Assembly (NCBI GenBank): GCA_002049455.2 | Contig: KV918796.1 | Coordinates: 186,001-250,000 of the forward strand | Direction of reading: 5' to 3' | DNA: 64,000 nucleotides | DNA from: Porphyra umbilicalis | Lineage: Eukaryota; Rhodophyta; Bangiophyceae; Bangiales; Bangiaceae | Shown: piece after piece, positions 36,801 to 47,030 of the stretch | Position numbering within the stretch: position 1 is the stretch's first letter | How the letters are laid out: every line of letters begins with the position of its first letter | The notes under the pieces: model-generated | What the model saw: only the letters and a program-made list of their open reading frames with translations | The model's database searches: none | What the model was told of the DNA's origin: nothing | Position numbers and translations under genes: made by a program

Positions 36801-38642
36801 CCGAAACGGCTTGCAAGGAGATGCGCGCGCAGGTGGCACGCACGCGTGTCCAGGCGGCCCTGCGCCTCCGAGTGCCAGCTGCGGCGGACGCGGACCTGCC
36901 CGTGGGGACCTCCGTATTGGTCTACCGCGAACCGCCGACCAACCGTTGGATCGGCCCGCATCCCATCGTGGCTCGGAGGGACGAGATGGCGTGGGTCGAA
37001 GTGGACGCCCGGCTCCGTCCTTTCAACGTGGACAAGCTGCGACGGTACTACCCGCCCGAGGGCGCGAGCACTCCCCAGCGTGCAGAACAAGGCAGGGAAG
37101 CAGCGGTTCAAGGGACGGAAGCAAGCGGGGGGGTGTCGGGCGGTGCTGCGCAACACGGCGGTGCTAGCGAGGCTGCAGCGGGTGGGACCCCAGCGCCACC
37201 CACGGGCGTGACCCCCGCAGCGGCAGCTGGAAACGCCGCGGTCGACGTGCCCCCACCGGCAACCGCTGCCGCGGCAGCGGGCGCACCCGGGGAGGAGGAC
37301 CTTGGGGCCCTCCTGGATGCCGTTATCGCCGGGGAGCGCTTTGTTGCAGCCGTTGACGCGGCATGCCATGCCGCCGTCCAACTACCCGTTGGTGGTTTGC
37401 CCGCCGACGTGCACCTGACGGCGAATGTCCGGCCGGGGGATGCGCAAATCTCCACCGCTCGCTGTCAAGCGGCGGCAAGAGAAGAGGTGGATGGGCTGCT
37501 GGCCGGCGGCGCGGTGCGCCCCGTCATACGGAGCGCCGTCCCAAAGGGGGCCAACGTTATCCGCGGGCGCTTCGTGTTTACGCTCAAGGGCGTGGGGACG
37601 GCAGACGAGATACCCAAGGCGCGCTCCGTCGCTCAAGGGAACAACGACAAGGCGAAGGCCTTTGTCGTTCACAACCTGGCAACCCTGCGGCAGCGTTCCA
37701 CGCGCGTGCTCGTGTCCACCTCTGCCGTGCAGCGGTTCCGCCTGTTCGCGCATGACGTCAACCAGGCCTACCTGCAAATCCAAGACCTGTTGGCGCGCAC
37801 CCTGTACTTAGAGCCGCGCAAGGAGGACCGCAACCTGTTCTCCATCGCCGACGATGAGATGCTCCTCCTTGTGCGCCCCCTCTACAGGGTGTGCGATGCG
37901 GGATACTACTGGCACGCGACGTTGCAGAAGCACGTCCGCGAAGACTTACACATGACACCCCTCTCATCGGATCCCGCCCTCTACATGCGCAAGGGCGTCG
38001 GCGGCTTGGTGGGCTTGTTGGGCACGTTCGTCGACGACTGCTTCCTTGGTGGCAACGCCGCGTTTCAAGCGGCCACGGAGTCGACCCTCCGCGTCTTCGA
38101 GGCGAAGCCCAGGCAGATGGACAACATGGAGTTCGTCGGTGTGCGCGTGACGTCGACGTTGGCCACGCCGCGCAACTTCACGCTCGACCAGACGCAGTAC
38201 GCCACGACGCTGGAGTCGTTGCCGTTGGACGCGCCGTACGAACACTTTACGTCGGAACAGGCGGCGGTTGCGAGGCTGGAGCACACGCGCCCCGACCTCT
38301 GCTGCGCCATCAACAAGGCTGCCCAAGTCAACGAGGCCTCGTACCAGCCGCGGCATGTACAGGCCCTGAACGCTACCCTCAAGGCGGCACGGGCGCGCCA
38401 GGGGCTGGGCCTGCGGTATCCGCCCCTGGACACGACGTCCCTGCGGCTACGCGCGTACGCGGACGCGTCGTTCGCGACCAATGACGACCACTCCTCGCAG
38501 CTGGGGTACATCATCATGCTGGCTGACGCCAGCGGCCGAGTGCACGTGCTGAGCTTTAGTAGCCGCAAGTCCAAGCGCGTCGTATGGTCCGTCATGGTCG
38601 GCGAGGTGTACGCGTTCACCGCTGCCTTTGACGAGGCATACA
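33860..38642 (+). mobile_element. Array unit 5 internal region
   Basis: The gag starts at ATG 34001, and the pol frame opens at 35627 and continues into LTR 6. It is almost the same as unit 2 up to the last 150 bp, where a few private variants appear next to the outer LTR. Confidence 0.88.
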
Positions 38643-40947
38643 TGCTCCGGTACGACCTCTAGTGTCTATTCTACTGACCGCATCATTTGATGCGATTCGC
38701 ATCAAATTATGCGGTTTTTTTACACCGTTTCTCTTGTTTTTCTTGGCCTCTGGTGCTCATTCTGACAACAGAGACGGACTCAGCAGCGTCTCTTCAGTCT
38801 TGGGGGAACTCGGGGGCATGCTAGCTCGAGAACAAGTAGGGTCTTGGCGCGAGTATCTGCATATTCGTAGCGCGTTCTCACCTTGCAACGGGCGCTCACA
38901 GAACCGGCGCTATGGTCCACCAAGCCACGCGCAGGCCCCCAGCGGCCTTCCTGGAGGGTGGTGGCATGCTCCCAGCTCTCTGGGCTTGTGGGGGTGCAGT
39001 TGCGCCGCCCCCCCCGCCCCCCCCACCGCTTTTTGTCACCTCCCTCCCCGCCTCCCTGTTTCCCGCGCGCCCCTTTCCCCACGTCCGTGCCCCCCCCAGT
39101 CTTTTTTCGCGCCTCTTGTACGTCTCTGCCCCTTCATCAATGTACTTGATGACCTAGTCACCCGGCACTGCCACCCCACTGCGCCACCGCGGCGCCTCAC
39201 GTGCCCTGCGTACCTGCCCCCCCCCCCTCCCTTTTCTCCCTCGACCCCCCCCCCCCCTCCCCCAACGCAGAGACTCCCTCTTGTTTCCTCAGGACCGACA
39301 AGTACTACCAGCTGGTCACGCGCGAGACGCTCAGCGCGTTGGTGCTGCGGAAACACCAGCCGGGCTGCCCCGTGTCTGCGTGTGCACCGACGGCATGGAA
39401 TTGGTGGCAGTCCCCGGGGGGGGGGGCGTTGGGTGAGGTTGAGGGAAGCAACTTTTGGGGGACTTCCCGCCGCCGAGGAGCAGCGGATGGGGCGGGGCGG
39501 GGCGTGGCGAGACGAGCTGGCGCGGGGCGTGGCGTGGCGGTCGCAGCGGGGGCTTTGGTCACGCTGCGAGGGGTGTAGACGACAGGCAGGCAGGCAGGCG
39601 GAGCATGTAGCGTGCGGCGGCGGTGGGTTTGAGCGAGTGCGCTTGAAGCAGAGGAAAGTCCATGGCTGCTTTTTTCTTCTTTCTCCTCGCCGCCCAACCC
39701 CCCCCCTCAACCAACAGACCGCCTCGCCCCCCTCCCCTCGCACCCCTCTGGTTTCACACCTGCGGCCGCCTCCGCCGCCGCTACCGCACGGCCCGCCCGC
39801 CCCCTGCGACCGGCGCCGCCCCACTCTTGCCCCCTCGTCCAATTTGGCGAGGTTTGGTGCCCACGGACGGCAGCGGGGGCTCGTATGTATCGCCCAGCTC
39901 GGAGGTTCTTGGGGGGTTGGGGAGGGGGTGGACGGTGTTTGTCCCACTCTACAGAGGCCTTCTGATCATTGTTTCAAACATCTTTTGATACAGGGGTAGT
40001 GCTATATGTGTCTTCTTTGTGATAGACCGTCACGGCCGTAGCCCATGCTCATCGTACGAACGAGAAAAGCATCAACGTGCATTCGTAGGTGCAAAATTGC
40101 TCGACTTCTTACTCAGATGCCCCAAAAACGGCGATTCCGGCACCGCATCATTTGATGCTCGACCTCGCATCATTTCATGCGATTTTGCGGTAGAATAGAC
40201 ACTAGCGGCTGTACGACCGCCACATCCAGCTGGCGGTGCTCATGGACTCCATGCAGCTATTCGAAGTGATTACCCGCGGCTCCCACCCAACGGAGAAGCG
40301 CCTGATAATCGACATTGCCGCCGCACGCGAGGCCTACGGCCGGCGGGAGCTCTCCAACGTCGGGCTGGTGGCGAGTGCGAACAACCCCGCCGACGGCCTG
40401 ACCAAAGTCAACGCGCGCCCCGCCCTCGATGCCCTGCTGCTGACGGGGAGCAACCACGCCTCGGTGGAGCAGTGGGTGGTGCGGCCGGGCCCGGCACCAC
40501 CGGTGTCCGACCACGGAGGTCCGGGGAGTGTGGATCCTGCTGTACGCGCCCCCCGGGTCGCACGCTCGGACTGACAGCCCTAACCGTGGTACTGTATTGT
40601 CGCCCCGGTATTAGTAGTGTGTGTAGTGTGTGACATTTTTGACGGGCTGGTTTAGCGTGGTCGGACACGAGGTGCCGCCGGCGCCTCCTGACACTGACCG
40701 GGCTGGAGCGAGGGGGGCCGACACGCGTACGCGCGCGCTGAGGCCGGTGGGCGGTCGCCCTTAAGATTGCGGCCCAGCCAGCGGCGGCGGACCGCGTGCC
40801 GGGAGGTTGTCGATTGCCTTTGCTTTCCCTGAGTAAACCACCGTTGTGGGGACGAGAACGTCTACCGACTCCCCCCCTTTGCGCGGTGACACGGTCGTTC
40901 ACAGGCCGAGGGATATCCGACCGCTGGCACGAGCCTGTTCTCCCACA
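38643..40947 (+). repeat. Array LTR 6 (outer right), split by a DNA transposon
   Basis: LTR sequence at 38643-38659 and again from about 40206 to 40947, with a DNA transposon between. It shares with LTR 1 the variants CTCATGGACTCC and GAAGTGATTACCCGC, where LTRs 2-5 read CTCACGGACTCC and GAAGTGAGCACCTGC. By eye it differs from LTR 1 by about 2-3 percent. Beyond 40947 the array homology stops. Confidence 0.85.
38662..40202. mobile_element. Non-autonomous TIR DNA transposon (1541 bp) with TA duplication
   Basis: Ends are perfect 13-bp inverted repeats: GTGTCTATTCTAC at 38662-38674 and its complement at 40190-40202. A TA lies on each side (38660-38661 and 40203-40204), the target duplication of Tc1/mariner-type elements. 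Inside both ends lie copies of the near-palindrome GCATCATTTGATGC; at the left end they form a hairpin at about 38679-38715. The interior is pyrimidine-rich (about 39000-39290), with a GGCA microsatellite near 39582. No transposase was recognised. Because it interrupts LTR 6 it is younger than the array. Confidence 0.85.
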
Positions 40948-40948
40948 T

Positions 40949-41269
40949 TGCTCCGTGCCAAGAAAAGCGGATCAAGCGGCAACAAACAGTGAGTTTTGCT
41001 GGGTTCAAGATCCCGGCACCAAATGCGGGCTTTCTATTGGCTTGGATTCCTTCGTACTGTCGTGTTAGACCAATATAGTGCTTTTATTCACAGTCAATCT
41101 CTGTCTCTGTCCGCCAGAACAAAATTCGGGGATCAGCAATACCGTGCGGGGCTTGGATGCTCCACCGGCAGATGCCGCAGAGGCAGCAGCTGCTGCCGAG
41201 AACCAGGCGCTTCTCGGAACCGCGGAGGCAACGGGTTCAGAAGCCCCGCTTGAGAACTGGGCGAATTAA
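40949..41269 (+). pseudogene. 3' end of a truncated host gene of unknown function (two exons)
   Basis: Directly right of the array lies a piece with a good donor (GTGAGT at 40989) and an acceptor after a pyrimidine-rich stretch (TCTGTCCGCCAG, ending 41117). The reading phase fits across the 128-bp intron. The first piece reads CSVPRKADQAATN. The last exon (41118-41269) encodes an acidic Ala-rich tail, QNSGISNTVRGLDAPP ... APLENWAN, and ends at TAA 41267. The upstream part of the gene is missing, presumably cut off when the array arrived. The family is not recognised. Codon and base use are milder in GC than in the conserved genes. The exon call rests on splice signals and phase only. Confidence 0.4.
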
Positions 41270-43081
41270 ATGTGCACTGTTGCTTGCTCTGCCGCGCTTG
41301 TATCCTTGCATGTCTCTTCATGCGTTGTTGCCGACGAGCGATACACCAGTTTGCGCCATAAAACACTCCATTTGCCAGTTGATAACAGCGGCAGGCTCTT
41401 GATGGCGCTGCTAGTTGTGGAGGCGCAGGGCGGGTCAAGCGATCACTCGTGGTCCGGAACCATTGGCCGATTGATTCAGACCACGAGCCGGGCGGATGCC
41501 GCCGGCGTGACCCGGACACACGGCCAAGTGCTTTGAAAGCGCGTGACCATATCGAATGCCTTGTTGGCTCCTTCGACCAAACACGTGTGACCGTCGGCAC
41601 GAGAGCGACAACAGAGAGCCCTGCACGGACACAGCTCCCAGAAGTCGTGACACGACATTGAAAATTCATTTCCTTCTGACACGTATGTGTGCAAATGGCA
41701 GTTAGCTGACAAAAAAGCTTCCAGCCAATGGATGGCCGACAATCCCAAAGTACGCGTCGCTGGGGTCTTAACTGCAGCAGGCCCAGTACATGTACTGGGC
41801 GTGCCCAGTGCTCGTCCACACCTCCCGACCTCGTCCGCCGCCTGTGCTCGTGTTTCCACCACCCAGCGCCCCTCACGCCCAGTTAAGGGCGGACATCAGG
41901 ATTGAGACACGTTGCTGCCTTACAGCCGCCACGTAAGAATATCCACACGTGCCCGGCGCAATCGATCTTCTTGCCCCTGCTACGAACGTCGGTCTTGCTC
42001 CTGCCCCACCGTCGTCACCGACCCCGCCGGATCCCAGAATTTGTACTGCTGAGACCGCAGTGTGTGCTTCTTCCTATTTCTGTTGCGCTGGAGGAGTTTC
42101 TGTGGCTTCCTCCCGTCGTATCATGTCGTCGTCGTCCGCCGGCGCCCCCGCCCCGCCGCTGGGCGCGCAATGGTTTATACACATGGCTCTGAACCAAGCG
42201 TGAACCAGAACGTACTTTTACGGTCGTCTATACCATCGTATGGAGCTTTTCACGCTCATCAATGCTACACGGTTTGCTACGCGATTCTGACACCTCTGGG
42301 TGGGGCACGGCGTGAAGTAGGTAGCCAAAGTTTTTACTTTTTTCTGGCAGGGCGAGGGAATATCAGGGGAGAAAAAACTGTCGCTTACGGTACACAAAGT
42401 GCCCCACTGAGCCCGTCCACCGCTGGTCAATAATTCGCCATGGGCGCCGGGTAGTGCACGCGGGTGGTGATTAGACACTCGTGCTTTGCTGCCGCTATTT
42501 CTTTTTCCAGAGAAGCCGCATGTTGGGCACTGTGCCCCCCGCCGACTGCCGCCCGGACAAGAACATGTGGTGATGCGGTGTGTCCCGATCAAGCGCCAGC
42601 GCGGAGACGACTCGGACATGCGATTGGTTGCGTCGGCCGTCTTTCTTTTTCTGAATGAGGCGGACGGTGCAAGAGACCCCGAAAAAAGGGGCTCCCACAA
42701 GATGTGATATGGCCTCCTCAGGTGGGATTCTGAGACACGAGAGCTAACTGTTAGACACGACGAAAAATATGCTTGACACGTACTCTAAAGCAGAGAAACA
42801 CGTTGACAACTGCTTACATGAGCCTATGTAACCAATAGATGAGCCGGAATCCTGATGTCCGCATCTGACCCGTCTTAACTGGGCGTGCCCTCTCCCCCGC
42901 GCGGAGCAGCCCCCCCAACCGCCCCGGTGGCGCCTCGTCGGCCGCGCCCCCGCCACACCCACAGCCCCCCCACCAGCGGCGCGCCGCGGCACACGTCCCC
43001 CCCCCCCTCCCCACGCGCACCCCGACTGTCCCCACCCACGGCCACGCCCTCACCCCCGCGCGCCCCCCTCGTCCACCTCGG
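41270..43081. other. Intergenic, no confident gene
   Basis: Lower in GC than its surroundings. It holds a perfect 20-bp palindrome at 41781-41800 (GCCCAGTACA and its complement). A stretch at about 42503-42707 reads as a plausible terminal exon after the acceptor-like TATTTCTTTTTCCAG (EKPHVGHCAPRRLPPG, then IKRQRGDDSDMRLVAS), but no upstream exon or homology supports it. From 42880 the sequence becomes very C-rich, leading into the HGH1 3' end. Confidence 0.4.
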
Positions 43082-43350
43082 TCACTGTTGGCGGCGGCGC
43101 CCCCCCCCCCCCCCCGGCGCGTCGACGTCCACCGCGTGGCAGCGCGCGGCGGCTTGCCGCAACGCGCGCGCCACGCGCGCGTCCCGCTCACCCGCCGCCG
43201 CCGCCGACGCCGCCGCAACGGTGCCCGCCGCGCGGCACGCCGCCCGCCCGACGGTCGTGCGCGTGAGCGCCAGCAGCGCTTCCGCGAGCGCCAGCCGCAC
43301 GTCTGCATCGTCGTCGGCCGCCGCCTTGGCCGCCGCCGCCGTCATCAGCG

Positions 43351-43402
<52 letters not shown>

Positions 43403-43761
43403 GTCGTCGCCCCCGCCGTCACTGGCGGCCGCCCCGCCCGCACCGCGGGGGCGGTCGCCGGCGGGTGGCGGCGGCGCCAAACAGCGGAGGAGCGTCGGGA
43501 GGACGGCGCCGTCGGCGACGGCGAGCAGCTCCCCAACCGCCCCCGGCGCGAGCGCACAGTTGCGCAGGGCGGCCGCCGCCGCCGCCCGGCGGGCGGTCGT
43601 CGGGCGGCGCCCCCCCCCGGCAGAGCCGCGTCGAGCGCCGGCAGCAGGGCGGTGGCGAGGGGCGCGTCCGCCCCCCCCCCCCCCGCCCGCGGAGGAGCAA
43701 CGCGCGCCCCGCCGGCAGCACCGCCAAGTTGGCCAACGCCATCGCCGCCGCCTCGTACGCG

Positions 43762-43802
<41 letters not shown>

Positions 43803-44314
43803 CGCCGCCGCCGACGCGGCGACGCGGGCGGCGAGTGCGCGCACGCGCACCGCCACCCGCGCGGCGCGGAGGGCGCCCGCCGCGTCGGTCGGCAGCGGCG
43901 TCGGCGCTTCCATGCCCGGTGCCGCACCCGCCCCCGCCCCCCCCCCGCCCCTGCCCCCGACGGCGGGGCCACGTGGAGGACGGCCGCCACCCCCGCCGGG
44001 GTGCGGGTGAGGTTGGCGAGGAGCCCCGCGTAGAGGGCGGCGTGCGCCGCCACCGCCGCGTCGCCGTCGAGGAGCGCCGTGACGCACGTGTCGGCGGGGG
44101 AGGCGGTGGAGAGGAGGGTGGCCGACGCGGCCGGCGACGCGGCCGTCAAGTTGATCAGCGCCGTCAGCGCCGACCGCACCGTGGCGGGCGCGGACGTATC
44201 GCCCGTGAGGCGGAGGAGGGCGCGGAGGAGGTCAGAGGCGACGGTGGCGGCGGCGGGGGGGGGGCCGTGGGGGGGGGGGGGCGAGAGGCTCGGCGGGCGC
44301 CGCCGCGATGCCCT

Positions 44315-44357
<43 letters not shown>

Positions 44358-44560
44358 AGGGTCCGTGCCGGTGGGGGCGGAGGGGGGAGGGGCGCCCGCC
44401 CCCCGCCGTCGGCCGAGTCGTCGGGGCGGAAGAGCTCCGTGCAAAAGCGCTCGTCGGCAGAGTAGGCGGCGGCGGCGGCAGAGGCGCCGACGCGCACGTC
44501 GGCGCGGGGGCACCGGAGGAGCTCCGCCAGGTCCCGCGCGGTGTCGACCGACGACGACAT
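43082..44560 (-). CDS. HGH1: HGH1 homologue (eEF2-folding co-chaperone, FAM203 family)
   Basis: Starts at ATG 44560 (MSSSVDTARDLAELL). HGH1 is an armadillo-like protein that helps the TRiC/Hsp90 machinery fold elongation factor 2. Family hallmarks in order are ALTALINLTAASPA near residue 130, AGLLANLTRTPAG near 180, LRNCALAPGA near 331 and ADVRLALAEALLALT with VGRAAC near 420-445. The last matches the conserved DIRKMLxEALxLLTxTxxGR block. The centre (ALANLAVLPAGRALLL, about 43695-43745) is in another frame, entered and left next to C runs near 43940 and 43675. One indel in each run would explain this. Poly-Ala and poly-Gly inserts from GCC repeats lengthen the protein. The C-terminus beyond residue 470 is uncertain because of a C run near 43105. 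Confidence 0.82.
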
Positions 44561-45880
44561 GGTCGGCGGCAGGGGGGAGGGGGGGTGGGTGGGGGGGGGG
44601 GGGCGTCAGGGAGACGAAAATGACACCAAAGGCCCACCAAGAGGACACACGGGGGTACACGGGGGCGGGGAGAGGCGCGCGGCCGCGGCGGGGAGGGCGG
44701 CGCGCGGGAGACGGGGAGGCGCGGGGCTTGGAGCGCCGCCGAGAAGGCGGCGGCGGGCGACAACTGGGCAACGCCGATGCAGGCCAACCGCCGAGGCGGC
44801 GCGTTACGGCGATGCTGGTCCCGGCATCCAAACGTAGCCCCCATTTTTTCCTGTGCGTGAATTTGGGTGACTCGAGTTCACGCCGGCATCTCTAGTCGTA
44901 AATCTTCCATGCAAGAGTACATTGCGACGGCAAGTATCGTACAAGTCTCTCTGTCAGGCGGCGCTTCCCCCACCCACCACCCTGACTGTACCGGGGGGGT
45001 CCCAAAAGATAGTCACAACGTGGAATTTTGTGCACCCCCTCAGAGGCATCAATTTGACTACCAAGGTCTCCAGAGAGATTTTCCAGGCACCTGCAAAAAA
45101 AAAAAACTCGGCCCTATCCAGCTCTGTACTGTCTGCAACATGACGATCGCGGCGCGTGCGCACGAAAGCAAAGGCATCATCACGAAGCGCATGAGCTGGC
45201 GGTCGTGATCATGTGCTTTCTGTTGCCTGAGGAGTTGTATCAGCTGCATCCGGTCGCCTGTGGTGCGACGCCGCCGTCCCTCTCCCCGAAAAGAAAGGTC
45301 TCCTCTTCATATCTGGCAAGTCATGATAGGCTCGTCCGATATCCTGCGCGCTCACAGAATGAGCCTCACAGGAAAGAAGCAAGACTGGCGATGCCGCCCC
45401 CCTCCCAGAGCCTCGCGAAGACACCCCGTAGCCACAGGGCTGCGTGCCATACCCCCACTGCAGCATCCTCTACACAGCTCGCAGTCTCTGGGCTGCCAGC
45501 AGCTTCTTCTTCTTCAGTCTGCGTTAAACAGTCCCCCGCCATCTTCACCCACTGCTGCGCACGCCGCCTGGCTGCCTGCCCAGGAACGGAAAGATGGCGT
45601 CAAGCCGGTCGCGGCGGCTGCCGATCCGGGCAGCGCTGGGCCCTGACAGCGGCGATTTCAGTGATCACGATTGCACGCGTTTGGAGGGATGTCAAGGGAC
45701 AATGCATCCAAAAAGCAGAAGAGCATCATACGAGCGGGGTGTGCGTCGGGGTGACACTATCATGCGAGAAACAAGTAGAAGAGGTGCTGTTTGTTTTTTC
45801 CATGTGCCGCTTGAGGTGTGGGCGCGCCACAATCATAGCTGTTTGTATTTTTGAAAATCCGAATGACACATCCTTGGACG
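44561..45880. other. Intergenic region upstream of HGH1, no confident gene
   Basis: 44561-44830 is G-rich and probably holds the HGH1 promoter. Around 45098 there is a run of 12 A. A small frame at 45594-45854 (86 codons, ATG in good context) has no recognisable feature and is not called as a gene. Confidence 0.4.
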
Positions 45881-45889
45881 CACCCCCGG

Positions 45890-46280
45890 TACAGCGTCCA
45901 TCCCCAGCACTCGCGGCGCGCTGCCCGATGGACCACATCCGCCGTCGCCCCATCATTGCCTGCACGCCCAATGCCCCTGGCCGCGCGCCGCGATCACCCG
46001 GGTGCCGCGCGCGCGTGCGCCCCGGCGGGCCCCCGGCGGCCCGCTTCTGGGTGCGTCGGCCAAACCGCGTCACGGGCGGTGGCGCCGCGCCCGGGATCAA
46101 GCCGGGCCTCGTGGTCGGCGGTCGCGCCCGGCGGGCGGCGCACCCCCCCCCCCCCCCCCCACACCCCCCCCGATTCGCAGCTCGCGCGTCCCCGCCACGC
46201 GCGGTCCGGCGGCCGTTTTCCCCGGCGCGCGCGCGCGCCGGCGCGGCCGCCCTCCCCCCCCCCCCGCCCGCCCGGCGTTG
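45890..46280 (+). repeat. Inverted repeat arm, left of the C2H2 gene
   Basis: Aligns by eye, with gaps, to the complement of about 49370-49720. Shared blocks include GGGTGCGTCGGC (46049), GGCGCC with GCCCGGGATC (46081-46098), CGCGTCCC (46184) and GTCCATCCCCA (45894). Identity is roughly 60-70 percent overall. A C run of about 18 bases near 46144 interrupts it. Confidence 0.5.
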
Positions 46281-46859
46281 CCGCTGCCGCCATGACGACG
46301 CGGCGGCGGTTGCGGCGCGGCGCGCCGGCGCCGCGCGCGCCGCCGGCGGGCGGCGCGCCGGCGGGCGGCCGGGGGCGGGGCGCTCCCCCCCCCGCCACGC
46401 GCGTCGGTGCTCGCCGCCGCCGGGCGGGCGGCGGGCGCAACGCGGCTGCCGGCGGCGGTGGTGCCGCCCCGCGGCGGTTGCGCGGCCACCCCCGCCGGGG
46501 CGCCCCCCGCCGCCGCACCGCCCCCCGTGCGTGCTGCCGGCCGCACCACCCGCCCGCGCCACGCACCGCGTGTCGCACGCGCGTCCCCCCCGGTGGCAGC
46601 GTGCCCCCCCTCCCTGGGCTTTCCCCCCCCCCCCCCCAAGCCCCCAACCGTTGCGGCAGACACGGAGGCGTGAGCGGCCGTCACCCCCCCCCCCCGTCCT
46701 CCCTGGTGCGTGCGCCACGGCGGGTGCGGCGAGCCGACGGCGCCCGTGCCGGGCGCTGGCGACCGGCGTCGGCTGCGGTGGCGGGGGCGGCCGCGCCTGC
46801 CCTCGGTGGTGTGGACGGTTCCCCCCCGTGACCCCCGCGGGGGGGTCGGTGCCCCAACG

Positions 46860-46982
46860 ATGGACGGGGGTGGTGGGGACAACCGGTGTGTCTCGTTTCG
46901 CGGCCCGGGTTGGTGGCGCCGGAGGAACCTTCCGCGCACCGGGGCCGGTGCGCACGGCGGTGGGCGCCTCGGCGACGGCGGC

Positions 46983-47030
<48 letters not shown>

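Larger units (their letters stand above)
11047..40947 (+). repeat. Head-to-tail array of five Copia-like elements sharing six LTRs
   Basis: Successive LTR starts lie at 11047, 16592, 22137, 27587, 33098 and 38643. The spacings are 5545, 5545, 5450, 5511 and 5545 bp. Each neighbouring pair of internal regions shares one LTR, as in arrays made by LTR-LTR recombination. Units 1 and 2 differ at only a handful of positions in 5.5 kb, and unit 5 matches unit 2 almost throughout. The array is therefore very young, recently homogenised, or an assembly product. The last LTR contains a DNA transposon. Confidence 0.9.

Noticed and set aside
38662-39999. 445-codon open frame inside the 1.5-kb DNA transposon
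   Set aside because: It runs through C-rich low-complexity sequence, has no domain, and shows no transposase motif.
11047-40947. Satellite or centromeric repeat, or CRISPR-like array
   Set aside because: The 5545-bp period contains LTRs, gag and pol. It is a retroelement array, and no short repeat-spacer pattern exists.
40949-40960. TGCTCCG just right of LTR 6, same as the LTR start
   Set aside because: The match ends after seven bases and the following sequence is not LTR. Treated as chance.
43354-43400. GCC trinucleotide run as a regulatory element
   Set aside because: It is in frame in HGH1 as a poly-Ala insert. Similar runs occur in every GC-rich gene here, so it is low-complexity coding sequence.
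45594-45854. 86-codon frame with ATG in good context
   Set aside because: No homology, no hydrophobic or motif pattern, no splice support. Chance frames of this size are common here.
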